Below are positions 35,131 through 43,821 of a stretch of DNA of 64,000 nucleotides, one piece after another. The translations under genes were made by a program, and so were the position numbers. Under the pieces are notes generated by a model. It ran no database searches. It had not been told where the DNA came from and saw only the letters and a list, made by a program, of their open reading frames with translations. Each line of letters starts with the position of its first letter. Within the stretch, counting starts at the first letter, position 1. Source of the stretch: Hyphomicrobiales bacterium (GTDB lineage Bacteria > Pseudomonadota > Alphaproteobacteria > Rhizobiales > Rhizobiaceae); the NCBI GenBank assembly GCA_017305935.1, contig JAFKJU010000021.1, forward strand, positions 1 to 64,000, written 5' to 3'.

Positions 35131-35984
35131 TGCGGATTTGGTCCTGGCTATCCGATCCGGGCCTTGTGATCGGCGGTGCGATCGCCGGCCTCGTCCTGGC
35201 CTGCGCCGTCTGCGCCCCGTGGCTGGCGCCGTATCATCCCAACGATCAGGATCTCCTGTATATCCTTGCGCCACCCGTCTGGGCGCCGGACGGCGCGGCG
35301 GAGCATCTGCTCGGCACCGACAGTCTCGGGCGCGATACGCTCTCGCGGCTGATCTTCGGCGCCCGCACGGCGATGGAGGTCGCGGTCGCCGCATCCTTCG
35401 GCGCGATGGCGCTCGGCGCCGTGCTTGCCCATCTCGCCGGTTATTTCGGCGGCCGGGTTGACTGGCTGATCAGCCGCCTGGTGGAGATCTGGCTGTCCTT
35501 TCCGCCGGTGGTGCTGTCGATGTTGCTGATCATCGGGCTGGGAGTGGGAACCGACAAGGTCATCCTCGCGATCGTGCTCGTCGACTGGACGCGCTTCTGC
35601 CGGGTGCTGCGCAGCGAGGTCCAGGTGGTGCGCGGCCAGGATTACGTTTCCTTCGCCCGGCTGGTCGGCTTTGCGCATATGCGGGTGATCGTCCGCGAGA
35701 TCTTTCCGGCCACCCTGCCGATGCTGATCACCCTGTTCAGCCTGCAGATGGGCATTTCGGTGGTCGTCGAAGCGATCCTGTCCTTCGTGGCGATGGGTGT
35801 GCCCGCCGACGTGCCCGCCTGGGGCCAGATGATCGCCGATGCCCGCATCAACATGTTCGACGCCCCCTGGGGACTGGCGCTGCCGATCCTGGCGATCTTC
35901 GTCACCGTTCTCAGTTTCAACCTTTTCGGCGATGGATTGCGGCGTGTCCTCGATCCGCGCCATCGCGCAAACGGGCACGTCTGA
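35127..35984 (+). CDS. ABC importer permease, DppC type
   Basis: A 285-residue partner permease. After the first helix it shows HLLGTDSLGRDTLSRLIFGA, the DppC signature in the periplasmic loop, and the coupling segment RGQDYVSFARLVGFAHMRVI. The C-terminus ILAIFVTVLSFNLFGDGLRR is conserved. Two ATGs (35127 and 35130) are possible starts; the first overlaps the DppB stop. The double-ATPase gene follows after 3 bp. Confidence 0.9.
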   Translation: MMRIWSWLSDPGLVIGGAIAGLVLACAVCAPWLAPYHPNDQDLLYILAPPVWAPDGAAEHLLGTDSLGRDTLSRLIFGARTAMEVAVAASFGAMALGAVLAHLAGYFGGRVDWLISRLVEIWLSFPPVVLSMLLIIGLGVGTDKVILAIVLVDWTRFCRVLRSEVQVVRGQDYVSFARLVGFAHMRVIVREIFPATLPMLITLFSLQMGISVVVEAILSFVAMGVPADVPAWGQMIADARINMFDAPWGLALPILAIFVTVLSFNLFGDGLRRVLDPRHRANGHV

Positions 35985-35987
35985 TCC

Positions 35988-37829
35988 ATGACCAGTCATT
36001 CCATCCTCCAGATCGAAAGCCTCGATATCGCCCTGCGCAGCGGCGACGCCATCCTGACCGGGGTCGATCTGGCCATCGCGCCCGGCAAGGTTCTCGGCGT
36101 GATCGGCGAATCGGGCGCCGGCAAATCGATGATCGGCGCGGCGATTGCCGACACGCTGCCACCGGGATTGGCGATTTCGCGCGGGAGCATCCGCTTCGAC
36201 GGACTGACGCTCACGGACATGACGGCGAGGACGCGTCGCGACCTGCTCGGCCGCGACATCGGTTTCATTCCGCAGGAGCCGATGACGGCGCTCAATCCGA
36301 CCCTGACCGTCGGCCAGCAGATCGGACGCCATCTCGCCCGGATCGGCATCGCAAACCGGGCGACGCGCGACAAACGTGCCATCGAATTGTTTTCCGAGGT
36401 CGGTCTGGATCGCCCGGCGCAACTGTTGAAAAGCTATCCGCATCAGCTTTCCGGCGGCATGCTGCAACGCGTGCTGATCGCCATGGCATTCGCGTCCAAC
36501 CCGCGGCTAGTCATCGCCGACGAGCCGACGACGGCATTGGATGTCACCATCCAGGCCAAGGTTGTGGAACTGATCGCACGCATGCGCCAGGCGCACGACA
36601 CCTCGGTGCTGTTCATCACGCATGATCTCCAGCTTGCGGCCGATGTCTGCGACGATGTCGCCGTTCTCTATGCCGGCCGGATCGTCGAGACGGGCAGGGC
36701 GGAGGAGATCATCGATGCGCCGAGACATCCCTATTCGCGCTGTCTCAGCCTTGCCGCGCCCAATCTCGACGGTCCGGTGGCGCCGCTGATGATCCTGCCC
36801 AAGGCGATGCCGGGCGCGGTGGAGCGCGCGGCGATGCGGGGCTGCGCCTTTGCGCCGCGCTGTCCGGCCGCCGACGAAGCCTGCACGCGCACGCCGCCGC
36901 CGCGTCGCGCGGTTTCGCCAGGCCATGTCAGCGCCTGCCACTATCCGGAGCGCACGTCCGCCATCGCCCCGCCGGCGCGACGCAACGCAGGCGACCTCGC
37001 CGCGCCGGGAGAAGCGGCCGTCTTGCGCGCGCAAGGGCTCGGCAAAGCCTATCGCCAGCACGACTGGCTGGGCCGCGTGCGCGAGGTCGAAGCCTTGCGC
37101 GGCCTCGATTTCACCGTTCGCGAACGGGAATTCGTCGGTATCGTCGGCGAAAGCGGCTCCGGCAAGAGCACGCTGACGAAGCTGATCGTCGGCCTGGAAA
37201 ACGTGACGTCCGGCACGCTTCACGTCGTCGGGCTCGACCGGACGAGCACGCCGCGCGAGCGTTTTTTCGATCAGGTGCAACTCGTCTTCCAGGATCCGCA
37301 GTCGGCGCTCAATCCGCGCCGCCGGATCGGAAGCCTGGTGACCCAGAGCCTCGAATGCCGCGGCAACGGCCTTGCGGCAAAGGCGCGGCGCGAACTGGCT
37401 GCGGAGCTGCTCGCCAAGGTCATGTTGCCGCCGGACGCCGCAGACCGCTTTCCCGACCAGCTCTCGGGTGGCCAGAAGCAGCGCGTCAACATCGCGCGGG
37501 CCTTGTGTTCCAATCCGCGTCTGCTGATCGCGGACGAGATCGTCTCGGGCCTGGACGTATCGGTCCAGGCGCAGATCCTCGAGCTGTTGCGCGGGCTTCG
37601 CGAGCAGGCATCGTTTTCGCTGCTTCTGATTTCGCACGATCTCGCGGTGGTGCGCCATGTCTGCGACCGGGTGCTGGTGATGTGCAAGGGCGAAATCGTC
37701 GAGCAGGGCCCCGTCGAACAGGTCTTCGGCGCTCCGCGACACCCTTACACCATGCAATTGGTCGCAGCCGCGAGAGGCCGCCCTCGCTCCGACGATCGTC
37801 ATGCCCGCGAGGCGTCGGATCTTTCCTGA
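35988..37829 (+). CDS. ABC importer double ATPase (fused DppD-DppF type)
   Basis: A 613-residue cytoplasmic protein with two nucleotide-binding domains. Domain 1 has Walker A GESGAGKS (40-47), signature LSGG (154-157) and Walker B VIADEP (175-180). Its C-terminal part has the oligopeptide-type Cys segment (CAFAPRCPAADEACTRTPPP). Domain 2 has Walker A GESGSGKS (387-394), LSGGQKQRVN and IADEI. In domain 2 Walker B reads ADEIVSGLD with Ile after the Glu, common in DppF-like halves. It powers the importer encoded just upstream and ends the operon at a hairpin region. Confidence 0.92.
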   Translation: MTSHSILQIESLDIALRSGDAILTGVDLAIAPGKVLGVIGESGAGKSMIGAAIADTLPPGLAISRGSIRFDGLTLTDMTARTRRDLLGRDIGFIPQEPMTALNPTLTVGQQIGRHLARIGIANRATRDKRAIELFSEVGLDRPAQLLKSYPHQLSGGMLQRVLIAMAFASNPRLVIADEPTTALDVTIQAKVVELIARMRQAHDTSVLFITHDLQLAADVCDDVAVLYAGRIVETGRAEEIIDAPRHPYSRCLSLAAPNLDGPVAPLMILPKAMPGAVERAAMRGCAFAPRCPAADEACTRTPPPRRAVSPGHVSACHYPERTSAIAPPARRNAGDLAAPGEAAVLRAQGLGKAYRQHDWLGRVREVEALRGLDFTVREREFVGIVGESGSGKSTLTKLIVGLENVTSGTLHVVGLDRTSTPRERFFDQVQLVFQDPQSALNPRRRIGSLVTQSLECRGNGLAAKARRELAAELLAKVMLPPDAADRFPDQLSGGQKQRVNIARALCSNPRLLIADEIVSGLDVSVQAQILELLRGLREQASFSLLLISHDLAVVRHVCDRVLVMCKGEIVEQGPVEQVFGAPRHPYTMQLVAAARGRPRSDDRHAREASDLS

Positions 37830-37864
37830 GGACGATATTTACGGCCGGGCGCGGCTGGATCATG

Positions 37865-37904
37865 CCGGAAAGGTGGATCGCCAAACGGCGATCCACCTTT
37901 CCGG
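37865..37904. terminator. perfect 18-bp stem hairpin between convergent genes
   Basis: CCGGAAAGGTGGATCGCC pairs base for base with the right arm at 37887-37904 around the 4-nt loop AAAC. It lies 35 bp after the double-ATPase stop and before the convergent phosphatase gene. No T-tract follows, so it may act as an mRNA end stabiliser or bidirectional barrier rather than a classic terminator. Confidence 0.65.
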
Positions 37905-37941
37905 GAAATGCTCCATCTTTTGTTCTTGTCGCATTGTCCGA

Positions 37942-37965
37942 AGCCGAAGCGATCACGCTTCGGCT
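37942..37965. repeat. second perfect hairpin (10-bp stem, ATCA loop)
   Basis: AGCCGAAGCG and CGCTTCGGCT pair perfectly around ATCA. It sits in the same non-coding block as the 18-bp hairpin, and each hairpin is followed by GGAAATGCTC, which suggests a mosaic repetitive element. Confidence 0.6.
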
Positions 37966-37991
37966 GGAAATGCTCTACCCTTCGTTTTTAC

Positions 37992-38039
37992 GCATTTCCG
38001 AACGCGAAAGCGCTACGCACTTTTGCTGGAAATGCTCTA
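37992..38039. repeat. RIME-like palindromic element, copy B
   Basis: Carries GCATTT, then GCGAAAGCG, then GCACTTTT and GGAAATGCTC, the same order as copy A near 2746-2790. It reaches the stop codon of the convergent phosphatase gene. Confidence 0.45.
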
Positions 38040-38930
38040 GAAACGCACTTCCAGCAGGGTGAAATCGTCGGGCAGCGGCCCCTCGCTGTTGAAGGTCCGC
38101 ACCCATTCGTGGATGCCGGCGGGGGAGTTGCCGGAGGTGAAGGCGTAGTCTGCCAGGCCATCCACGTCGAGCTGGTCGCCATCCGGGCCGTTGACCTCGA
38201 AGGTGCCGTCGCTGAGGACGAGGAGGCGGTCGCCGGGATGCACGGCGACGGACTGGCATTCGTAATCGACATCGCCGTCGAGGACGCCGATGGCGATGCC
38301 GCCGGGCGTTGCGAGATATTCGGGCGCGCCGGCGCCATGCTGTTCGCCACGGATGAGGATTGCCGGCGGGTGGCCGCCGCTGCAATAGCGCAACGCGCCG
38401 GTCACCCGGTCGTAGACCCCGTACCAGATGGTGAAGAACTTGTCGTTCTGCTTTTCCATCGGGAAGGCGGCATTGAGCGCCGCCAGGACCTGCGGCGGAT
38501 CGCGCAGGTCCGCCTGCGCCAGCGCGCCGGTGCGCAGCACGTTGATGACGGCGATGGTCAGCAACGCTGCGCCGACGCCATGGCCGCAGACGTCGATCAG
38601 GTAGAGCGCGAAATGACGCTCGTCGAGGTCGTGATAACCGAAGGAATCGCCGCCCAGTTCCGTCGAGGGCGTGAACAGCCAGTCGGTCGTGGGATGGATC
38701 TGTCTTTTTTCGGGCAGGATGGAAAAGATATAGCGCGTCGCATCGTCCAGCTCGCTTTCCAGGCGCGCCTGGGTGCGCTCCAGCAGCAGGTTCTTCTCCG
38801 CAAGCTGATCCTCGACGGCTTCGCCGTGCTCGATCATCGCTTCATAGAGCAGTTTCAGATCGTCGAGTTCTGCCGTCAGCCGTTCGATCTCGGCATTCGC
38901 CAGATCAAGGTCCGCCTGGGTTGTGTTCAC
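38037..38930 (-). CDS. soluble SpoIIE/RsbU-type Ser/Thr phosphatase with coiled coil
   Basis: A 297-residue PPM-fold phosphatase. Residues 1-60 form a coiled coil (LANAEIERLTAELDDLKLL). The catalytic part keeps the metal-binding Asp motifs: ELGGDSFGYHDL, YLIDVCGHGVGAALL, LLVLSDGTFEVNG and PDDFTLLEVRF. Proteins of this kind dephosphorylate phospho-Ser STAS antagonists in partner switching. It has no sensor domain, so the coiled coil probably mediates docking. It starts with GTG at 38930, divergent from the operon of ATP-binding, STAS and methyltransferase genes, which makes the nearby STAS protein (43822-44160) the likely substrate. Confidence 0.88.
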   Translation of the reverse strand: MNTTQADLDLANAEIERLTAELDDLKLLYEAMIEHGEAVEDQLAEKNLLLERTQARLESELDDATRYIFSILPEKRQIHPTTDWLFTPSTELGGDSFGYHDLDERHFALYLIDVCGHGVGAALLTIAVINVLRTGALAQADLRDPPQVLAALNAAFPMEKQNDKFFTIWYGVYDRVTGALRYCSGGHPPAILIRGEQHGAGAPEYLATPGGIAIGVLDGDVDYECQSVAVHPGDRLLVLSDGTFEVNGPDGDQLDVDGLADYAFTSGNSPAGIHEWVRTFNSEGPLPDDFTLLEVRF

Positions 38931-38954
38931 GTCTATGCTTTCTTGAGATGAGTT

Positions 38955-38983
38955 TTGACACTTCGTTTATGTTTGTATGGAAT
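38955..38983 (+). promoter_or_regulatory. sigma70-like promoter of the partner-switching operon
   Basis: A perfect -35 hexamer TTGACA (38955-38960) is followed after 17 bp by TGGAAT (38978-38983). It points into the operon starting at 39158 and implies a leader of roughly 165 nt. The leader holds no evident structure or supported small gene. Confidence 0.45.
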
Positions 38984-39157
38984 GGTCGCGTCAGCGCAGC
39001 AAGGAAAATTCTTGCGACATGCGTGGCTTTCGGCATTTGTTCGCACAAAAGGTCGGTCTCGACCCGTTATGCGGTGGCCTGCGTCATGCTAGGTTTTCCG
39101 ATGTTCGGCCGTTCGGCCAATGCTTTGATATACCTTGATGTAAACTGGACTCGGCCT

Positions 39158-39682
39158 ATGGATTCAAGTGGGGGTAAGTTGGAAACCTCAAGCTTCTCGC
39201 TGCTTTTTGAGCTGGACATGCCCATCGAGGGTTTTTCTTCAAACTGGGCGCATTGCGACAAGATCTCCACCTATGCGGCGCGGATGATCGGTCACAACAG
39301 GCGGGATTCGCTGCTCTATTCGAATCTCTTTTCGTCCGCCTTCAACGAATTGCTGGAGACGGTCTTCCGGTCGCATCATGGCGGCGGCAACTTCGTCTGC
39401 CGCGTTCTGCGCGATGGCGACACGGACCGCATCGAGCTGACCATTCCCTGCGACGAGGGACTGGGCCGATTCTACACGACTTCGGTCGCATCGCTTAGCG
39501 ATGTCGACCGGGAAGAGAAATATCGCGCGGCGCTGTTGTCCGACGCGCCGCTGACGCCGGGTATCGGCCTGATGGAACTCGCCGTGGATTATGCCGCGGA
39601 ATTCAAAATCTCGGATTTCGACGGTCGGGCCATCCGCCTGACCACCGATCTGATCCTCGAGGAAAGCGACGTGCGATGCTGA
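39158..39682 (+). CDS. degenerate GHKL ATP-binding protein (slr1658-like)
   Basis: A 174-residue protein that resembles the intact ATP-binding protein at 43232-43780. The N-box equivalent reads FNELLETVFRS, where the intact protein has [11 protein letters not shown], so the metal-binding Asn is Thr here. The second glycine region reads TPGIGLMELAVDYAAEF against [18 protein letters not shown] hydrolysis or kinase activity is therefore doubtful. It probably acts as a binding partner of the STAS-like domain encoded next (7-bp gene overlap). The ATG at 39158 was chosen because upstream in-frame residues are atypical; its ribosome site is weak, so the start is uncertain. Confidence 0.65.
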   Translation: MDSSGGKLETSSFSLLFELDMPIEGFSSNWAHCDKISTYAARMIGHNRRDSLLYSNLFSSAFNELLETVFRSHHGGGNFVCRVLRDGDTDRIELTIPCDEGLGRFYTTSVASLSDVDREEKYRAALLSDAPLTPGIGLMELAVDYAAEFKISDFDGRAIRLTTDLILEESDVRC

Positions 39683-40851
39683 AAATCCCCGCCCCCGCCC
39701 ACAGCCTGCGCTTTGACGAAAACAACCAGGAGTTTTCGATCATCGGCGCGCTGAGGCCGCAGCACGACGACGACATGCGCAACTGCATCGAGATGCTGCG
39801 CGACGCCGTCTCGCGCGTGCGCGGCACGCTCTATATCAATGTGAAGCGTCTCGTGCGCCTCAACAACATCGCCTTCCGGGCGCTGGCAAGCTCGGTCGTG
39901 GCGGCCGCTACCGAGCGATCGGACCTCAAGCTGGTCATCGTCACGTCCAGCGTCGTCGGCTGGGCCACCAAGAAATTCCGACCGCTGATGCAGGTCAATC
40001 CGCGCATCGTGGTCGAGGAATACGACGCCGATTTCTATCCGGGTCAGGCCTTCGTCGAGGACAGCGACATCATCGGGCTGTTGCGCACCCAGACGAACAT
40101 GACATGGCGCCATGAGCAGGGCATCTTGCCGCGCCATGGCTTGAAGCCCGGCATGGCCGTGGCGGATATCTGCTGCGGCATCGGCGATTTCGCCGTCCTG
40201 CTGCACAAGGCCTTCGCGCCCGGACGCATGGTCGCGCTTGATCATTCCAGGCCGAGCCTGGATTATGCACGCGGCGTCGCGGAAGAATTCGGCATCTCCG
40301 GCATCGAATATGTCTATGGCGACGCCTCGGAAATGCTGCTGGAAGACAACCAGTTCGATTTCGTCACCTGCCGCCACGCGCTGCAGGTCTTCGACCGTCC
40401 GGAACTCATCCTGAAGGAGCTCTTCCGGATCTGCAAGCCAGGCGGACGTGTCTACGTGACCAATGAGAAGAACTCCCATTGCCTTGGCGAGCCGCGCGGC
40501 GAAAGCATTCAGTGGACCTATAACGAAGTCGCCAAGATCCTCTCCTATTTCAACCACGACATCGAAATCGGCCCCAAGAGCCGGCGTCTCATGATGGATG
40601 CCGGTTTCTCCAACGTGCGGATGGAATCCTTCATGGTCACCAACATGGACGGCGACCCGCAGGACTTCGCCGACATCATCACCGCCTGGCGCGACCTCTT
40701 CGCCGGCAAGATGTCGCAGATGCGTGGCGACGACGAGGCCTTTACGGCGCGTTTCCGCCAGGGCTTCGACGACCACATCTTCGCCGCGCTGCATCCCAAG
40801 GGCTATGCCGGCTGGCCGATCTGGGTTGCTTCGGGAACCAAGCCGCTATGA
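39676..40851 (+). CDS. STAS-like domain fused to class I SAM methyltransferase
   Basis: A 391-residue fusion. Residues 15-125 align by eye with the STAS protein at 43822-44160: GTLYINVKRLVRLNNIAFRAL matches its strand-helix core, and WATKKFRPLMQVNPRIVVEE matches its C-terminal part. Where the STAS protein has NSSG, this one has NNIA, so the phosphorylatable Ser is absent. Residues about 145-385 are a UbiE-like methyltransferase (motif I VADICCGIGDFAVLL, then YGDASEMLLEDNQFDFVTCR and ICKPGGRVYVTNEK). The methyl acceptor is unknown. It overlaps the genes on both sides by 7 and 4 bp, so it is co-produced with a degenerate ATP-binding protein and a membrane phosphatase. Confidence 0.8.
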   Translation: MLKIPAPAHSLRFDENNQEFSIIGALRPQHDDDMRNCIEMLRDAVSRVRGTLYINVKRLVRLNNIAFRALASSVVAAATERSDLKLVIVTSSVVGWATKKFRPLMQVNPRIVVEEYDADFYPGQAFVEDSDIIGLLRTQTNMTWRHEQGILPRHGLKPGMAVADICCGIGDFAVLLHKAFAPGRMVALDHSRPSLDYARGVAEEFGISGIEYVYGDASEMLLEDNQFDFVTCRHALQVFDRPELILKELFRICKPGGRVYVTNEKNSHCLGEPRGESIQWTYNEVAKILSYFNHDIEIGPKSRRLMMDAGFSNVRMESFMVTNMDGDPQDFADIITAWRDLFAGKMSQMRGDDEAFTARFRQGFDDHIFAALHPKGYAGWPIWVASGTKPL

Positions 40852-43229
40852 CGACGGCCGATATCGGAGAGACCGGGGCCGCGCCGGGCCGTTTTTCGCT
40901 GGGCAGCTTCCGCGCCAAGTTCATCCTTGTCGTCGGCGCCGCAGTCCTGTTCGACCTCCTGCTGTCGGGCGGCATCGCCATTTTCAACGTGCAGCGCCTG
41001 TCGCGGGACGTGGCGGCCGAGGTGGGCGAAGGCCTGACCAGCGCCAACGAGGAATTCCTGCGCACCTATATCGACACCACGGCGCAGCGCGCCGACCTGT
41101 TGATGGAAGGCGTTCATTCCCAGCTCGAAACCCTGACCGCCGTCACCCAGTTCATGCTGGACAATCCCCAGACAAGCGAGCGGGTCGGCAATGCGTTGCT
41201 GGCCGATCCGGCCCTGTCGAGCCCGCTTCAATACAATGCCGCTGCCGGCTGGGCGCAGAACAGCCCCGGCGTTCCCTCCGCGGTCAGCGTCTGGGGATAT
41301 CTGCTGGACGAAAACGGCGTTCCGAAGCCGGCCGCGCAGGCGGCGATCCGCGACAGCGCCATCCTGGAGCTTCTCGGCCCGGCGATGATGGCCATCGGTT
41401 CGCCGAAGCTTCAGCTCTATTATATCGGCCCCAAGGACGCGTCGATCACGCGCTCCGTGCCCTATTCGGATCAGGCGGGTACGCTCGACAAGCTCTATCC
41501 CGGCCACAACAAGGGGCCGAGCTTCTGGGACTTCTTCTTCCCGGGCATCTATGAGAGCTGGCAATCCTGGCTCGCCAATCCCTCGGCGCGGCCGGCAGGC
41601 ACTGACATCGTCGCGACGATGCCCTATATCGACACCACCTCGGGCAGCATGGTCGTCAGCTATTTCGACCCGCTCTACACGCCCGACCGCAAGGCGGTGG
41701 CGGGCGGCGTCGCCGTGGACCTCACGCTCGACCAGCTTGTCAATCTCGTCGAGAGCGTCAACATCGCCGAGACCGGCTTCGGCTTCCTCGCCACTTCCAA
41801 CGGCAACGTGCTGGCCACCAATGCGCTGGGCGAACGCACCCTCGGCCTCTCGGTCAGCGGCGTCGGCGGTCAGGGTGTGACGGGCGTCGCCCGCTCGTTG
41901 CGCAAGAGCACGCAGACGGCGATTGCCGGCCTCGAATTGCCGCGCAACCAGGAAACCGTCCTGCGCCATATCTTCCTGGAGGAGAACGGCGAGCAGGTGC
42001 CCTACCTCGTGGTGCTCAAGCAATTGTCGCCGAGCAACCTTTGGGACGGGAAGAGCATCGTCGCCGAGACGATGACGCTCGGCTTCGTCGTTTCCGAGCG
42101 CGACATCTATCATTCGCTGATTTCCGCGCAGAAGAACATTTCCGCAGCCACGCGCGGCATCGTCAACTATCAGGTGCTGATGGTCTTCGCGAGCCTGCTG
42201 GTCGTGCTGGCGGCGGTCTATGCCATTTCCGGCCGCATCACGCGAGGGCTCAGCCAGTTGGCCGGCGCGGCGCGGCGCCTGCAGGCCCAGGACTATACGG
42301 TGCGGGTGGATATCCCGAGCCGTGACGAGGTCGGGGCCGTCGGCGTCGCCTTCAACCGCATGGCCGAGGAAATCCGCTTCCATACCGAAAACCTGGAAAA
42401 GCTGGTCGAGGCGCGGACCCATCAGCTGGAGGAAGCCAACCAGGAAATCAATGCGCTGAACATCCGCCTGAAGAGCGAGAACCTGCGCCTCGGCGCCGAG
42501 CTCGACGTCGCCCGGCAGATCCAGATGATGGTGCTGCCGCGCTCGGCGGAACTGAGCGAAATCCAGAAGATCGACGTGGCCGGCTTCATGGAGCCCGCCG
42601 ACGAGGTCGGCGGCGATTATTTCGACGTGCTGCGCAGCGGCGACCACATCAAGGTCGGCATCGGCGACGTCACCGGCCACGGTCTGGAAAGCGGCGTGCT
42701 GATGCTGATGGTGCAATCCGTGGCGCGCGCCCTGCAGGAGCGCGGCGACCAGGATCCCACCAACTTCCTCGACGTCCTCAACCGCGCCATCTACAAGAAC
42801 ATCGAGCGCACGCGCACCGACAAGCACCTGTCGCTCGCCTTCCTCGATTACCACGAGAACCGCATCGTGCTCTCCGGCCAGCATGAGGAAGTGCTGGTCA
42901 TCCGCAACGAAGGCGAGATCGAGCGCATCGATACCGTCGATCTCGGCTTCCCGATCGGTCTGGAGGCCGACATCGCCCCCTTCATCGCCACGCGTGAATT
43001 CGCGTTCGAGACCGGCGACGTCGTCATCCTGCACACCGACGGCGTCACCGAGGCGGAAAGCCCGAGCGGCGAACTCTTCGGCATCGAGCGCCTGTGCGAC
43101 AGCGCGCGCAAATACCACAAGCTCGGGGCCGAAGCGATCAAGGAAGGCATCATCGCCGACCTGATGGCCCATATCGACACCCAGAAGATCCACGACGACA
43201 TCACCCTGGTCGTGATGAGGCACAGATAG
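40848..43229 (+). CDS. membrane sensor phosphatase: Cache-like, HAMP, SpoIIE
   Basis: A 793-residue transmembrane phosphatase. Membrane helix 1 is near 24-46 (FILVVGAAVLFDLLLSGGIA). A large periplasmic sensor of Cache type spans about 50-435, and helix 2 lies near 445-463 (MVFASLLVVLAAVYAISG). HAMP (ITRGLSQLAGAARRLQAQDY) and a coiled coil (KLVEARTHQLEEANQEINAL) follow. The SpoIIE domain at about 560-793 has all metal ligands: EVGGDYFDV, GIGDVTGHGLESG, LHTDGVTEAES and IHDDITLVV. It should dephosphorylate a STAS antagonist in response to a periplasmic signal. It overlaps the methyltransferase gene by 4 bp. Confidence 0.88.
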   Translation: MTTADIGETGAAPGRFSLGSFRAKFILVVGAAVLFDLLLSGGIAIFNVQRLSRDVAAEVGEGLTSANEEFLRTYIDTTAQRADLLMEGVHSQLETLTAVTQFMLDNPQTSERVGNALLADPALSSPLQYNAAAGWAQNSPGVPSAVSVWGYLLDENGVPKPAAQAAIRDSAILELLGPAMMAIGSPKLQLYYIGPKDASITRSVPYSDQAGTLDKLYPGHNKGPSFWDFFFPGIYESWQSWLANPSARPAGTDIVATMPYIDTTSGSMVVSYFDPLYTPDRKAVAGGVAVDLTLDQLVNLVESVNIAETGFGFLATSNGNVLATNALGERTLGLSVSGVGGQGVTGVARSLRKSTQTAIAGLELPRNQETVLRHIFLEENGEQVPYLVVLKQLSPSNLWDGKSIVAETMTLGFVVSERDIYHSLISAQKNISAATRGIVNYQVLMVFASLLVVLAAVYAISGRITRGLSQLAGAARRLQAQDYTVRVDIPSRDEVGAVGVAFNRMAEEIRFHTENLEKLVEARTHQLEEANQEINALNIRLKSENLRLGAELDVARQIQMMVLPRSAELSEIQKIDVAGFMEPADEVGGDYFDVLRSGDHIKVGIGDVTGHGLESGVLMLMVQSVARALQERGDQDPTNFLDVLNRAIYKNIERTRTDKHLSLAFLDYHENRIVLSGQHEEVLVIRNEGEIERIDTVDLGFPIGLEADIAPFIATREFAFETGDVVILHTDGVTEAESPSGELFGIERLCDSARKYHKLGAEAIKEGIIADLMAHIDTQKIHDDITLVVMRHR

Positions 43230-43231
43230 CG

Positions 43232-43780
43232 ATGACTGAAGTTTTCGGCGATATCGAATCCCGTAACGCGGCCGCGTCCTTCGAAAACCGGATCCGGCTT
43301 GCGGAAGGACCGATCGATCTGACATGGCAGCATGCAAGCGTCACCGCCGAATTCCTCGGCGACATCTACGGCATGCGCAGCGGCGCCCAGCGGCTGAACG
43401 ACAACGAGGCGCGCCACAGCGTCGGCTATCTCGTCAACGAGCTGCTGGAAAATGCGGTGAAATTCCGCGCCCCCGGCGACGTGCTGGTCGAATCGTCGCT
43501 GGACGGCAATCGATTCGAAATCAAGGTTTCCAACTACATCAGCGAGGAGACCTCGCGGCGGTTTCAACCGTTGCTGGCGGAAATTACCCAAGGCGATCCT
43601 GGCGAACTGCTGATTCAGCGCATCGAAGCCAATGCGGGAGATGCATTTTCCAGTGGATCGGGGCTTGGCCTTCTCACCCTAATGAGCGACTATGGCGCAC
43701 GATTGGGATGGAGATTCAGCCGGTCGACCGCCGGCACCCTCGTCTTCCTCGAAGTATTTGCCGCCCTCGAGCTTGCATAA
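43232..43780 (+). CDS. GHKL ATP-binding protein (slr1658-like), probable STAS kinase
   Basis: A 182-residue protein of the histidine-kinase-like ATPase fold used by RsbW-type Ser kinases. The N-box is complete ([15 protein letters not shown], with the metal-binding Asn), and the G2 region is [17 protein letters not shown]. The G1 box is poorly preserved, as in the cyanobacterial slr1658 group. It follows the sensor phosphatase after 2 bp and is followed by a STAS gene after 41 bp, the usual layout of a partner-switching trio. It probably phosphorylates Ser62 or Ser61 of that STAS protein; the downstream target is unknown. Confidence 0.75.
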   Translation: MTEVFGDIESRNAAASFENRIRLAEGPIDLTWQHASVTAEFLGDIYGMRSGAQRLNDNEARHSVGYLVNELLENAVKFRAPGDVLVESSLDGNRFEIKVSNYISEETSRRFQPLLAEITQGDPGELLIQRIEANAGDAFSSGSGLGLLTLMSDYGARLGWRFSRSTAGTLVFLEVFAALELA

Positions 43781-43821
43781 GATTGCCGGGACCGGGACAT
43801 TTTTTGGAGTGCTTTTTCGCA

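Noticed and set aside
38921..39157. longer N-terminus for the degenerate ATP-binding protein
   Set aside because: The upstream in-frame residues are Cys/Phe-rich and unlike the paralogue at 43232. They would also start within the divergent phosphatase gene and cover the TTGACA promoter candidate.
40803..43337. 844-codon minus-strand frame opposite the membrane phosphatase
   Set aside because: The plus-strand protein has membrane helices, HAMP and a complete SpoIIE domain. The opposite frame has a His/Asp/Gln-rich shadow composition.
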